Positions 23,549 to 35,821 of a DNA stretch of 64,000 nt are shown piece by piece. This stretch comes from Sophora flavescens (Eukaryota; Streptophyta; Magnoliopsida; Fabales; Fabaceae). The position numbers were made by a program, and so were the translations under genes. The DNA is taken from the NCBI GenBank assembly GCA_030762895.1, contig CM061067.1, positions 169,692,518 to 169,756,517 of the forward strand. The letters are read 5' to 3'. Each line of letters opens with the position of its first letter. Within the stretch, counting starts at the first letter, position 1. Under the pieces are notes generated by a model, which saw only the letters and a list, made by a program, of their open reading frames with translations, ran no database searches and was not told the DNA's origin.

Positions 23549-24720
23549 GTAAGTGAGTCTGGTTTTGATATATTATAAGTGTGATTTCCTTTATTATATT
23601 ATTTAATCTTACGAGGGTTAACATTAGCGTAATTATAAGGTTGTTACTTTGTGATCCAAAGGTCGCAACTTCAAATCCCGATAAGACCTAAATTAAACAT
23701 AGATAAACTCTTTTTTTTTAATCAGTCAATGTTAGTATTATGTTAGTTGTTATGTTAGGGGGATGTGGGTGGTGGGGTTTGAATTCCTTACCTCCAAGTG
23801 AACTTAGAATCTTCTTATGTCTCTTAACATCACCAAAATGAGCTATCTAGAGGAGACAAAGATAGATAAACTCTTATTTATTTATTTATTTTTGTCAAAA
23901 TGACATGCAAAAAGCACACCATAATTTATTGAAAAAAAAGGAAAAGGAAACTATTATTTTTAACTTCAGAAGAAAACCCATTTAAAAAAAGTGTTACTAG
24001 TACATTTTGGTTACATTATTCATTAAAAAGTATTACTTTTTTTTTTTAGCAAATTAAAAAAGTATTGCTAAACTAGTCTGTTAAATCAATAGTTTTAATA
24101 ATCAATACTTTATCATTGCTGTAATGATACCTCTGCGTTAAGCTAGGACGTTTTGGGATATGATATGAACATGTTGGCGTGAATATTTGACTCGTTTGAT
24201 AATATGAAAGGGTAGTGGAGTTCAAGCTTTAATATATTAAATATACAATTTGTTTTTGGATAGTTTTTTTTTTTTGAAACAAGAAAACTTATAGCATTTC
24301 GTTAGAAATTATTCCAGTAATGGTGGATAGATAGAGTCCGGAAAATGGTAGAAACTAATGTATAAGCTGCTAGACATAATTAAATTAAATTGTGTCACTA
24401 ATTGTATTATTATTCATTGAATAAAACTTGAACGGTCATCATCATTATTAAAATTCAGTCGTATTTCTTAACAATATAAAATATTTAGTCTCGCCATTAC
24501 ATGGGAAGGATACCCAAAAAAACCCGACAAAAGATATTTTAGTCAGAAAAGGTGGCCATAGAACTGGATTAACATGACAGATGAAGATGGTTTATGATGA
24601 AAGTTTTCATTGTTATCCAACTTTATTCTTATTGAATGAATTAGCAATAATTGGGTTGATCTACCTTGAAATTTAATTCTGTGTCTCAATTCGTAGACTC
24701 CCATATCCCCATTGCAAACC
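23549..24720. other. Intergenic region upstream of the first CRK gene
   Basis: No gene. About 23630-23700 has another B-box-like word (CAACTTCAAATCCC) suggesting a second SINE relic. About 23725-23870 (GTTAGTATTATGTTAG, then GGGTTTGAATTCC) is related to the dispersed repeat also seen at about 50810 and 56705. A W-box-type word TTGACT lies at 24187-24192. No clear TATA box is seen near the gene. Confidence 0.35.
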
Positions 24721-27588
24721 ATGCATTCCTGCATCTTCTCCCTACTGCTATTACCAATTACCTTTTCCCTCATATTTCTCAACCATACAACAGTTGCTAC
24801 ACATATATCTTACCCTTCACCACCTTACCCTAACTGTTCAAGCAACAACACTTATGCACCCAATAGCACCTATGATACCAACCTTAAAACTCTTCTGTCA
24901 TGGCTTTCCTCAAATGCCACAGACACAATCCAAATCTACAGCACCACGGTTACAGAAGGCAACAACACTCCTTCCAACACGGTGTATGGCCTCTTCATGT
25001 GCAGAATTGGAGATGGGGGTCCTAACTGTAAAGACTGTGTGATAAACGCAACCAAGGTGATAACAAAACTGTGTCCTATGGCTAAAGAAGCCTTACTTTG
25101 GGATAATGATTGCTTCATGCGTTACTCCAATCGTTATTTCTTTACCACAGTGGAAGAGAGTCCTAAACTCAGCTTCATGAATGAGGAGGACTATGTAGGA
25201 CAAGCTGGTACCTTCAACAAAATACTTTGGGATACCTTGAATGATGTGAGAAATCGTACGGCAAGTGTTCCTCTTGGCTCTATGAAGTATGGCTACAACT
25301 CAGTGAACATCACAACTAACCAAACTCTATATGCAATGGGATATTGCATCCCATACCTTTCCTTAGATAACTGCAGTTGGTGTCTCGGGGATGCCATAGC
25401 AGAAATTCCAACCATGTGTTGTAGAGGAAAAATTGGAGGAAGAGTTATTTACCCCAGTTGTGGTGTTAGATACGAATTGTATCCATTTTACCATCCACTA
25501 TCTCCTACCACAGTGGTTCCACTTCCAGGTTTGGCATAACCATTAACCAAGCTTTTTGCTGTTTTTCTCTTCAGTCATTTTAAGTAAGCATCAATGTAAT
25601 GTTCCTAGAGGAAACCATTTTAACAAGTTATTGATCATGTTCTTGCAGGAAAAAGAAAACATTCAAGAACAGTAGTCATTGCAGTTGTTCCAATTGTTTT
25701 ATTGGTGGTGCTTTTATGTTTGGGTTGCAGCTATTTTCTAAACAGAAGACAGAGGAAGAATCATGGGATTATTCTCAAAGAAAGCTGTAATGTGTTAAAT
25801 TAATAAAAAGAGGGTGTTAAGAGATTAAAAAAAAAAAAACACTATTTGATTTGCCAAGTTGCTTATAAGTCCAAATCTGTTTGATGCAGTTGGGAATGAA
25901 GTTACAGCTTTGGAATCCTTGTGGTTTGATTTAAGCGAAATAGAGTCTGCAACAAACAAGTTCGCCAAAGAGAATATGATCGGAAAAGGTGGATTTGGAG
26001 AAGTTTATAAGGTTGTATCAGTGCCATTATCATATTTAAGATGGATTAGGCTCCTCTAAAATAAGCAAAAGTGGAAAGTCACAAATCAAGGGTGTATCCA
26101 TCATTGATTAGCTAGAGCGGATTGAGATCTCGATGCACTTGAGCTAATCAATAATAGATATATCATTACTTTCTTACTTTATACCTTTACTTACTTTAAA
26201 GAAGTCATTGTTTATCATAGATTTGATCGTAGTTAACAACTGGTTTAACTTGATTTTCAGGGTGTTCTTTCCAATGGTCAAGAGATAGCCGTGAAGAGGC
26301 TTTTGGGAAGCTCGGAGCAAGGAGCAACAGAATTTAAGAATGAGGTTCTTGTTATAGCTCAACTTCAACACAGAAATCTCGTGAAATTACAAGGATTTTG
26401 TCTGAATGGGCAAGAAAAGATACTAGTATTCGAATATGTACCCAACAAGAGTCTTGATTACTTTTTATTCGGTTTGTACTTTTAGTTTAGATTATTATAT
26501 TCAATTTAAAATTAGATTGATATATGTTCCTGCAAGAACATGAATGCTTTTTTGACAAGGCAATCAAAACTCAGAAATTAACCTCTTTTTTTTTTCTCCT
26601 TCTGCAGATCCCCAAAAGAGAAGCCAATTAAATTGGTTTGAACGATACAAGATTATTGAAGGAATTGCTCGAGGAATTCTTTATCTCCACGAGGATTCTC
26701 GCCTTAAAATTATACACCGTGATCTTAAACCTAGTAATGTTTTGTTAGACAGTAACATGAATCCAAAAATTTCTGATTTTGGAATAGCAAGAATTGTTGA
26801 TGCTGATAACATTGAAGAAAATACGCATAGAATTGTTGGGACATAGTAAGTTGTATACTTTTATCTTCCTACTACTATTCACAATTCCAATTTCTCATTT
26901 GCCCTTTGAATAGAGCATGAACCTACCTAATCATTGATCAATTTGTATCTTAACTACACCATACCTTTTCTTCTTCTTTGTTTAAGTTCCAACATTGATA
27001 AAAGTTCTACATGCAGCGGTTACATCTCTCCAGAGTATGCAATGCATGGCCAATTTTCTGTGAAGTCTGATGTGTTTAGTTTTGGTGTCATGCTGTTAGA
27101 AATTATCGGTGGAAAAAGGAAAGGTTTTTCTTCTGAACCTGATTCTGTATATGACATACGGACATATGTGAGTATTTAATTCATTTGTCAAGGCCCTTAT
27201 CTTATCAATACATAGATTAATAAAAGCGGAAATGATATATAGAGACATTAATTTGATTAGTCGATACTTGCTAATTAATATTTAATTGCAGGCTCAGACA
27301 AAATGGAGAAACCAAACACCATTGGAACTGTTGGATCCCAAGTTGGAAAGATCTTATTCTGAAAGTGAAGTCATTAGATGCATCCATATTGGTTTATTAT
27401 GTGTAGAGGAAGACCCCAATGATAGACCCACAATGGCAAAAGTTGTTTCATACCTCAACAATCCTTCAGTTGATTTGCCATTACCTACTGAACGGTTATT
27501 TTTCAAGTCTAGAAAGGAATTGGACTATGTTACCGATTCAAAGTATGAATCTATCAATGAAATGACCATTGAATTTTACCCTAGATAG
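24721..27588 (+). CDS. Cysteine-rich receptor-like protein kinase (CRK, DUF26 RLK), intact
   Basis: Plasma-membrane receptor kinase; CRKs act in defence, reactive-oxygen and stress signalling, and the ligand here is unknown. Seven exons: 24721-25528, 25649-25786, 25890-26011, 26261-26471, 26608-26845, 27017-27167 and 27292-27588. All introns are GT-AG and all phases join, giving 654 residues. The start is ATG 24721; the TTG at 24712 is not needed. A signal peptide covers about 1-27. Two DUF26 domains carry C-X8-C-X2-C at Cys94/103/106 and Cys209/218/221. One membrane segment lies at about 276-298. The kinase has the Gly loop GKGGFGEVYK (347-356), Lys368, HRDLKPSN (463-470) and DFG (483-485), so it should be active (an RD kinase). 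It shares identical exon 3-6 lengths with the CRK at 53598. Confidence 0.95.
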
Positions 27589-29201
27589 TACTTTAAGGGG
27601 TGACCTTAGCAGAAATAGGAACATATATGCTTCAATAGCTTGATGAGGTCTGGATTTATCTTTCCAGATGTGAACAAATTTTCATTAATTTTCCCTTTTC
27701 CTTTCCCTATCTGTAAGTATATATGAAAATTTCTCACTTATCACAATATCATTAGAAATTAAATTGTAGCATGCTAGCCTATACTGCTATACATGCTGGG
27801 CGTAGCTTCCATATATTTGCACACTAACTAGCAACAATTTGTGATGACATCATCCAAAACAATCATTTATTTGCAGTTGGCACCATGTTTTTGCAGGACT
27901 TTTACAGGAAAGAACTGATAGTTGATCTTTATTTTATTAAAACATATTGCGATCATAGAAAAAACACATTTAAGGTTGTGTGTAAAGCAAGCAACGATAT
28001 ATTTATACTTGATTTGATTTGAGGGTGTGTTTTTGAGTTTGAAAGAGAAGGAAAGAGAGGAAATCAAAGGGAAGGGGAGGGAAATGAAGGGTAATTCCTA
28101 ACTCTTGTTTTTAAGTTATATTTATTTACTTTTCTTTTTATTTTATTTTTTATAAACGCTAATATAAAATATATTTTATATTTTAAAAAAAATATTGGAA
28201 AATCCCCTCTTCATTTTTAACGCTCTAAAGTTATTAAATTGATTAAGAACAAAAACAAAATAAAGTTTCCGTAAAATGAAATAAAGTAATAAACTAATAT
28301 AATAAGTAACAATAATAAAACGAATTTGTCATGTTGCTCCAGGGAGAGAACCAGAAACGTCTGGAACCAAATGAAATGATGGAGCCATAAAATTAATTTA
28401 ATAAGAAAATCCTATCAGAGAAACACGAAAAAATTGCAGAGCAGAGCTGGGAACAAAATGAAATGATTGGAAATCAAAGAATCTAATCCATGGATTTAGA
28501 TCAGGGAGCAGCTTGGCAGAAACAATTTCGTCTCACTCACATGGATTTGGACCGGCAAATCAATTTGTTGATGGACGACGACGACCGCTGCGAATAAACT
28601 TGGGGTAAATCCACCAAAACACCCCAATTTGGGGTAACAGAGAAATTGGCTCAAGGAAGGTTTTGGAGGATTTATAAAATTCCACAAAATCCTTTCCCTC
28701 CATCTTTTTAAACTCACAAATAAGAAAAGTTTCTTTTCGCTTCCCTTCCAAAACAAAACTTACATAAACATCCTAAATATATTAAAATCTTAACTTACTA
28801 ATGATCTAAGGGTTAGTTGCTCACTTTAAAAAAAAGCTTTATCCTACCATCATAGATGTTTATAATAAAAAAATATCAGAGTGAGAGGGCCAAATGGGGC
28901 AAATTCAAAAGAAGGTGCATCAATGAATTATCCGAGTGAGAGTGTGTGTGAGGTGGGTCATAGAGAGTGCAGGAGTTGTCGGAAAAGTTGTCGTGGATAG
29001 TGGTGGTGGATAACGGTGGTGATGGTGATAGTGGTAGTGATGGTGGGGTTGTCTTGTGTTTAAGGATTTTAATGTGAAGGTACTGATTCAGAATGACACA
29101 ATAGATAGGGGTAGTAGGGTGGGGGAATGTGGATTGGTGGTGGTGGTACTTGGTACTGTACTAGTACTACTATAGCATATAGTGATTATAGTCAGTAAGA
29201 T
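27589..29201. other. Intergenic, AT-rich, scattered repeats
   Basis: Begins with the likely 3' UTR of the CRK gene. A purine-rich patch at 28020-28090 and its pyrimidine-rich counterpart at about 28670-28760 may be the arms of a foldback element, but I cannot fix ends. About 28812-28877 is a near copy of 49144-49205 (CTTTATCCTACCATCATAGA). At 28990-29050 there is a GGTGGTGATGGTGATAG-type imperfect microsatellite. No gene is seen. Confidence 0.4.
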
Positions 29202-29550
29202 TGTTATCACAAATACATATATACCCAAGAAAAATTCTCTCACACTCAACTTGCCAAGGATTTTCTCTCATTAAGTCACTGCACATTCACAAGGAGGAAG
29301 GGAACTTCTATTAACACATTCACTTTAATTTTTCTATTCATTGATTCATAAGCCTACAAGGCTTTTTTATAGGAGCATCCACAGTACAACAAAATTAGAT
29401 AGAAGCAAACTTAAATGATAGAAAACTGTATAGGCGGTGGCTTTTTCATATCACATACAGCTAGCTTCTATAACATTCTTGAAGAAAATTTTTTAGGCGG
29501 TGCTTAGTCATATACTGCAACAAATATTGACTTGAAGAAGTTAAATATAG

Positions 29551-30507
29551 CCGGTTCTAAAGGTCAAAACACGTAATATTGTCGAAGATATTCCCCCGAG
29601 TTCTGCTAGGGTTAGTTTCCAGGTTTTTCCTGGCTCTTCCCCGTCTTGTGTGTGGGTCTTCCCCTAAGTTTTCCTAGGTTTTTCTTTCCCCCATCTGTTG
29701 GGTTTTCCTCCGAGCTCCATTCTCTTCACTCCACACCTCCATTGTCTCATTCTTTTGAGCCACCACCACCAGCCACCATGGACTCCCTTCGCTCCACCAA
29801 CAACCACCACGAGTTCCTAGCCCAAAATCAAGCCTCCTACCATGGCCTCGGACCTTTACCAGACTCTAACAACCCGTCGCTCGTTTCTCTGCGGCCATGA
29901 GAAACGACCTCCACCGAAGCCGCCGTCGTCGGACAAAGGGAAACCTCCGAAGGTACTCACTGCTTCTCCCCCACCTTCAAATCTGGTCCCTATCCACCCT
30001 CCACCAAAGCCACCAGATGTAGCTAAAACTTTTCATTTTGTTAGTGTTGTTGCAGCTTGTGTTGATGTGGGTTCTCTTTTGTATGGGGTGTTTTTATGGG
30101 TAGTTTGTCTTAAGAATGCATACCAGGTGTTTGATGAAATGCCCCATAAGAGCCTAATATTTTGGAATAATATAATGCGTGAAGATACAAATGTGGTTAA
30201 CACTAATCTCAGCTTCCTCTCCACCTATCATTTGGTCTCAGCACCAGTGGTTTATTTGGACAAATTCGAGATCACCTATAGTCGAATCGAGCTTGCAGAA
30301 GTCAAAGAAATGATCCATAACCGGATAGAGTTAAAGACTGTGGCTTCTCTATTTTCCTTTGTCATGGACCGTGTGTGGAACAAATTGATAGGTTATTTGT
30401 TAGGATCTGATTTCCGGCTTGTAGATGCCCCTTTGGCTTCTGATCAATCTATGTATGATGTAATTTGGTTTATCTAATGAAATCTATGTTTTATCGTTAA
30501 AAAAAAA
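29551..30507 (+). mobile_element. LINE-type retroposon carrying a chimeric insert, with 13-bp target duplication and poly(A)
   Basis: The direct repeat AAGTTAAATATAG flanks the insert at 29538-29550 and 30508-30520, and the insert ends in a run of A (30500-30509). Both are signatures of LINE-machinery insertion. The first ~280 bp is C/T-rich leader sequence like a LINE 5' UTR and ORF1 start; the middle resembles a PPR gene. It inserted into the copia LTR described at 29202-30590, so it is younger than that element. Confidence 0.75.
29842..30477 (+). CDS. Chimeric ORF: Pro-rich LINE ORF1-like start plus PPR-like segment (211 aa)
   Basis: ATG 29842 opens an uninterrupted 211-residue frame inside the poly(A) retroposon. 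Residues ~20-60 are Pro/Lys/Ser-rich, like the start of plant LINE ORF1 proteins. Residues ~65-115 read VAACVDVGSLLYG, then AYQVFDEMPHKSLIFWNNIM, the typical end-of-repeat pattern of plant pentatricopeptide-repeat (PPR) proteins. The remaining ~100 residues match nothing I know. An alternative frame from 29779 (MDSLRSTNNHHEF) stops after 40 codons. One PPR-like unit is too little to bind RNA, so a function is unlikely. Expression would rely on the LTR or LINE promoter. Confidence 0.45.
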   Translation: MASDLYQTLTTRRSFLCGHEKRPPPKPPSSDKGKPPKVLTASPPPSNLVPIHPPPKPPDVAKTFHFVSVVAACVDVGSLLYGVFLWVVCLKNAYQVFDEMPHKSLIFWNNIMREDTNVVNTNLSFLSTYHLVSAPVVYLDKFEITYSRIELAEVKEMIHNRIELKTVASLFSFVMDRVWNKLIGYLLGSDFRLVDAPLASDQSMYDVIWFI

Positions 30508-30590
30508 AGTTAAATATAGTCGTAAAGTTGCATAATGTAGGTGCTGAAATTTTTTGACAATGGGTGCCAACTTGATTTAATATGTTTACA

Positions 30591-31944
30591 TTGCCTCCGT
30601 TAAATCAAGCTTGTATCATTTCAAGCATCTTCTTCAATTTGTAAAATAAATCAACCTTTAATGGCTTCGTAAAAATATCTGCAACTTGCTCTTCAGTGGG
30701 ACAATACTTGATTACTACTTCTTTTTCTTCAACCAACTCTCGTATTTTATGAAATCGGATATCTATATGTTGGACCGCTCATGAAAAACTGGATTCTTAC
30801 ACAGAAATTGTAGACTTGTTATCACAAGATATTTCTGTAGGAGTATTCTGCTTCCGGTGCATCACTTCTAATATTCTTCTTAACCACACCGCCTGTGTAG
30901 CACAACTTGTTACTGCTATATATTCTGCTTTTGCTGTGGAGAGTGCAACAACTGGTTGTTTCTTTGAAGACCATGATACTGGGCCTGTGCCAAGATGAAA
31001 TGCATATCCTGACGTGCTTTTTCTCATCTCTATATCTCCAGCCCAATCACTATCCGTGTATCCAACAAGCTTCACATCATTATTATTGGCATAAAAAATT
31101 CAATTAGTCAGAGTACCTTTGATATAACGAAGAATTCTCTTGACTCCTTGCAAATGACAAACACATGGTTCTTCCATAAATCTGCCAAGTAATCCCACTC
31201 CAAATACAGTGTCTGGTCTGGTTGCAGTTAAATATCTAAGGCTTCCAATCAAACTTTTGTAGTAAGTTGAATCTACTCTCCTGCCATCATTTTCTTTCTT
31301 CAGCTTCAACTTTTCTTCAACTGGAGTGGAAATCGGCTTTGAGTTCTCCATTTTGAATTTCTTCAAAATATCACCTGCATATTTCTTATGAGAAATGAAG
31401 ATTCCATCATTCTGCTGAACGACCTCAATGCCAAGAAAATAGGACATTAGGCCTAAATTTGTCATCTCAAAGCATCTTATCATAGCCTCCCCGAATTCTG
31501 CAATCACCATTGGATTATTGCCAGTAAAGATAATATCATCAACATAAAGGCACACAATGATAATATCTCCAGGATCAACAATTTTAATATATAAAGTGTG
31601 CTAAAATGGGCATCTTTCAAAATCATGCTGCATAAAATAGGAATCAATCTTCTTGTACCATGCTCTCGGTGCCTGCTTCAACCCATACAACGCTTTCTTC
31701 AATCTATAAACTGTCTCCTTTTCCACTGACTACATATCTTGCAGGTTGCTCAACATATACTTCTTCTTCCAAAGTTCCATTCAGAAAAGCAGATTTAACA
31801 TCCATTTGATATATTTTCCGATTATTTTATTTTGGGCAGAGAGAGAAATAATCATACAAATTGTATCTAACCTTGCAACTGGAGCAAATACTTCAAAATA
31901 ATCAATACCTGGCTTTTGTTTATATCCTTTCGCCACTAACCTTG
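30591..31944 (-). pseudogene. Ty1-copia reverse transcriptase / RNase H fragment
   Basis: On the - strand from 31944: KKALYGLKQAPRAWYKKID-type RT motif (about 31690), the catalytic YVDDI box (31547-31533), SYFLGIEV, SLIGSLRYLTATRPD and RNase H motifs DSDWAGD, STSGYAFHLGTGPVSWSSKKQ and ALSTAKAEYIA, then the C-terminal end KPLKVDLFYKLKKML near 30620. Stops and frame changes occur at about 31800, 31100 and 30790. The 5' half of the element (gag, protease, integrase, 5' LTR) is missing: the sequence switches abruptly at 31945 to an unrelated + strand LTR. The family call is firm. Confidence 0.9.
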
Positions 31945-33107
31945 TGTTAGAACCAAAGTGGTTTTGGATTAAATAATCTCTTAAGTTTTGATGTTAACAA
32001 AAACGTTAAATTTGTATGGTAAAGTATTGTCAAAGATCTAACTTGTTTGTTATAGATTGCAGGAACTGTTTGAATGATACTAGTCAGGGAAACTTAAAAT
32101 TAAGTATGGAATCATATCAGATTCTATAATTGATTCTCTAGACGAGTCTTCTATCTGTGGTAAAATTCTGAGTCTGTTAAGATTTTGTTAGACGAGGTCT
32201 TAAATTGGCTAAGGTAGACAAGTATCTAAGTCTAAGAAAAGTTAAGTAGACGAGCCAATAAAATAATCTTCAGAAAAACAACAAGTCCAATGACTTTATA
32301 ATAGACGAGTAGTCTCACTAGATGCCACATCAGCAGACGAGCTATTGAGTTTAGTGAGTCCAAAGACTTGGAGCTAGACAAATGCTTATAGACGCAGTAT
32401 CAGTAGAGGAGCCCGTCTTGCCGATAAGTTAATCTTACACGTCCAAAGACCTGCGCGTCCACTAGCTTTTAAAAAGTAAACCCGTCTAAGCTTAAACGTA
32501 TTTATTTCAAATGATTGTCTATTTAATTCAAGAGAATATATGTCTCTTTATCCTTGCTGCTTCTATTGTTAACTCCTTGTTTCTTGAGAATAGAAACATA
32601 GTACCATCGAGAACATAAACCTTGGTACCCTGTCATCTACATTGCTGTAAAGTTCAAATCAAGTACAAAGAAGGAAAGTCAAAAAGCTACCTTTGGTACA
32701 ACAGGGAAGTGACAGCTTTACTTTGAGCATTCCTCTGATAAACAAGAGCACTTCTCCATGAAGCATATCGAGTTATCAGTCTCAACGGATCCTAGCATTT
32801 AATGATATGTCTAAATGGATACAATTTCAAGACCGTTGAAGAAGTTCAAGACAGACAAGCTGTCTTTCTATAAATACTAGAAGAATCTCAGCAGAAAAAT
32901 GATATACAAGCTCCGATATCAAAAAGTGCAAAAACTCTGTTGAAATTGTAAAACAAGTTTACTTGTAAACCTTGCTGATCTTAAACTTTCATATTCTCAC
33001 ACATAGTGAGTTCTTAGATCAAATATGTTAATCTCTTTATTAGAGTTAGAGTCTAAAGATGTTTGGTAGAGAAAGAATACTTGTAGCGTGAAGAGGTGTT
33101 GAATACT
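31945..33107 (+). repeat. Partial LTR of SIRE/Maximus-like copia, + orientation, truncated
   Basis: Starts TGTTAGAACCAAAGTGGTTT at 31945 and is homologous, in opposite orientation, to the solo LTR at 33709-35278 (shared start region GGTTTTGGATT...AAGTTTTGATG and shared late region GAAGAGGTGTTGAATACTTG). It lacks the LTR end: homology stops at about 33107. Many copies of a GACGAG word are scattered in it. It inserted into, or was joined to, the copia pol at 31944. Confidence 0.65.
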
Positions 33108-33708
33108 TGTGACACCCTAGAATAATTATAGGGTACCCTAGAATACTTTTAGCTGAAGCTTTAGGGTACACCTAAGAGCTTATTGACAGTCATGCATAAA
33201 AGAAGAGGAAATATTATCAAAAGAATCCTTGGTTCAGAATTTAAAACAAACAGCTCATAAGCAAACATTCAAACACGTTGGGTTCACTTCAAAGTAAAAC
33301 CTAGAATGTCTAAACCTTCATGGAAAAAGAAACAAGTAATCTATTGTTAGTACTCAAACTGAAAAAAAGAAAGAAAGAAAAAAGAAACCACATACAACTG
33401 GTCCATCAGCAGTGAGAAGCCAAACTAAACTAGAAAAGGTTCTTAAGGCTCAAAATAATCTCAACCCAAGACTCACGTATGTAATCCCAAAGCACATCAC
33501 TTAGAACTAAGAAAATAATAAGCTTTCCATATCCGGAATGAGCTACACTTCCCTTATGCAAGGTCAAACACCTCACCACGATTAAACAGTCTATATTATG
33601 AACAAAATTATCAACAAGGGTCACATAAAGAGAGATGAAGTCAATATCAACAGTGACAAAAATTATAATGTTCAAGGAACTAAACATGTATCAAGAGCAT
33701 GTAAATAG
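33108..33708. other. Target sequence left of the solo LTR, possibly an old LTR
   Basis: Begins TGTGACACCC, the same ten bases that begin the LTR-like sequence at 35822, so it may be an old related LTR edge. No coding is seen. It continues on the other side of the solo LTR at 35284. Confidence 0.3.
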
Positions 33709-35278
33709 TGATGTTGGCACAGGCAAACACAAGAAGGAGGTTGAATTGTGTTTGTTAATTAATTTCGCAAAAACCCTTTTGAACAACTTTTTCACAAGCA
33801 GAAGATAAAAGATTAAGCACACAAGAAATCCTTTTTAAAAGATCAACAAAAGCAATATCAAAACCCCACATTTAGTATAAGCAAATAAACTGAAGAGTTT
33901 AGGGATAGAAAATTCACGCAAGAGATTTTATCCTGGTTCACTCTCTTCCAACCAAGAGCTACGTCCAGTCCCTTCGACTTGAAGGATTCTTCGACTATTT
34001 CTCCAAATAGATTACACAACAAGTATTCAACACCTCTTCAGGCTACAAGTATTCCTTGCTCTATCACTATGGGTGAGAATATGACAGTTTAAGATCAATT
34101 GAATATCACAACAATATTCAAACTAAAAGATTACAGACTTTTGCTTTTGAAAGAATGAAAGAATAAGAGCTTGTCTTTTCAAGAATTGTATTGACAGAAG
34201 TTGGGCTAGCAAAAGTTCTTTCAGACAAGAGTTATATCTTCAGTATCTGAGGTCTTCTACTTATATAGTGACCTTCTTCTACTCTTGTAGTTCTTCAACG
34301 GTTACTTTGAATAATCCCGTTTAGAGATAGCATTTAATGCATGATATCCACTATGACTGATAGCTTGATTTTGGTGAGTTGAAAAGTATCCGTGGTTATC
34401 AGAAAATCACAAAATGGCGGCTCATTGTTCTGAGCAATTGTACCTTAAAAGCTTTTTTTCCTCCTTTATGTATAACCCAGCTTTTGTTCAGCAATAAAGG
34501 TGTCATCGTACAGATTGTTTTGCAATTCCAATTATACTATTTACTTTTTGTATTTCCTTGATAGTACTATGAATTTTCTCAAAACAAACAAGACATTAAT
34601 TCAGATAAAACAAATGAGAAGAACAAATATTCATTTGAAATAAATATCAATCATTTGAAATAAATTCGTTGTGGACCAGATTGCATTAAATCACATTCAA
34701 GGTAGTAAACATATAGAATCGTCTACTTAGTTTTAAGAACGTATCTACACAAGATTTTAGTTCTGCTCGTCCACTGTTGTGGCAGAAGCGCTCGTCCACT
34801 AATGTGGTAGAAGAGCTCTTCTACAAAAGTCTTTGGACTTGCTAAGTCCTTAATGAGAAGCTCCGTCCAATGACGTGGCATATGGAGCTCGTCTACTAGA
34901 TTACTTTGTGTTTTAGTTCTTTTTCTTAGCTAATTACTTCCGTCTGCTGACGTGGCAAGATGGACGCGCTTATTTTCAAGTCTTTGGACTTGCTGTACCT
35001 AACAAGTTATTTAGGTATTCTTTTATAGCATCGTCCTCTAAGGAAAACCAGTCTACTTATCAATCAAAATATAAACAGTTTAAATGACCTTTGAACCGGT
35101 AATTCTTTGCATGAGTCCAAGCATTGTATACCTTATATTATTTTGAATATTCCTGCTTAAACTAAACTCTTGAACTCACTTGTTAGATCTCAACTAACAC
35201 TTTGCCAAGCAAATTTAATCCTTTTGTTAGCATCAAAACTTAGAGAATATTAAATCCAAAACCACTTTGATTCCAACA
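33709..35278 (-). repeat. Solo LTR of SIRE/Maximus-like copia (1570 bp) with 5-bp target duplication
   Basis: On the - strand it begins TGTTGGAATCAAAGTGG at 35278 and ends GTGCCAACATCA at 33709. Both flanks are AATAG (33704-33708 and 35279-35283). No PBS, polypurine tract or coding sequence adjoins it, so it is a solo LTR left by recombination between the two LTRs of a complete element. Fragments with GACGAG words match the truncated + strand copy. Confidence 0.8.
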
Positions 35279-35283
35279 AATAG

Positions 35284-35803
35284 ATGCATCATTATGGTCA
35301 TGGACTTGACATTTTATCAAACAGATTATACGCATCTAGAACATTAAATTGAAACAAATTAATACCACAAACCAACATCATTAACATCTAGTAGTTTACT
35401 CAACCAAAACAGAGCTTTAGCCCTTAAAAATTAAATTTAATTACCAACATGCAAGAACTAACTCACCAATTAATTCTTACTGAAATGGTAATTCAAGTCT
35501 TAAGCAAATAACAAATGGAAAAATTCAAAATGATAATTCAAAAATCTTTTTTCATGAGACTGGTTACAACTGCCATAAACTAAACCATAGGATGCATTGT
35601 CTATTTAATACTTACCCCTGTAGGTCATTATCATTCCTCATTCTTTGAGCAAACCATTGGGATGGTCAGTCTCAAGAATTTGTCCTCAAAGAACTCGGAA
35701 GTGTAACAACACTGCAGAAAGACATTGACTGCTGACATCCTAAGCCGGATCATACTAAACACACTATTCTTATTATCATAAACTCGCAGTCGGGTAGGAC
35801 CAA
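35284..35803. other. Target sequence right of the solo LTR
   Basis: AT-rich, no gene. The last part may be the 5' untranslated leader of the - strand element whose PBS lies at 35808-35818. Confidence 0.3.
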
Positions 35804-35807
35804 ACTT

Positions 35808-35818
35808 CTCTGATGCCA
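35808..35818 (-). other. Primer binding site, initiator Met tRNA type
   Basis: On the - strand this reads TGGCATCAGAG, one mismatch from the common TGGTATCAGAG PBS. It lies three bases past the LTR-like end GGGTGTCACA (35822). Confidence 0.55.
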
Positions 35819-35821
35819 TAA

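Larger units (their letters stand above)
29202..30590 (-). repeat. 3' LTR of a copia element, split by a retroposon
   Basis: Read on the - strand, a polypurine-like AACGGAGGCAA precedes TGTAAACATATT at 30590, and the LTR closes at TGTGATAACA (29202). Without the 957-bp insert and its duplicated 13 bases it is about 419 bp, a normal copia LTR length. A TATA-like CTATAAAAAAGCC lies near 29360 on the - strand. It follows the copia RNase H end in the correct order. The inner boundary is an inference from the polypurine tract. Confidence 0.6.

Noticed and set aside
23307..23624. 105-codon - strand frame with GWEGRTHLVCAQQVPQWRL
   Set aside because: It is the translated body of the SINE; similar peptides arise wherever this SINE is read.
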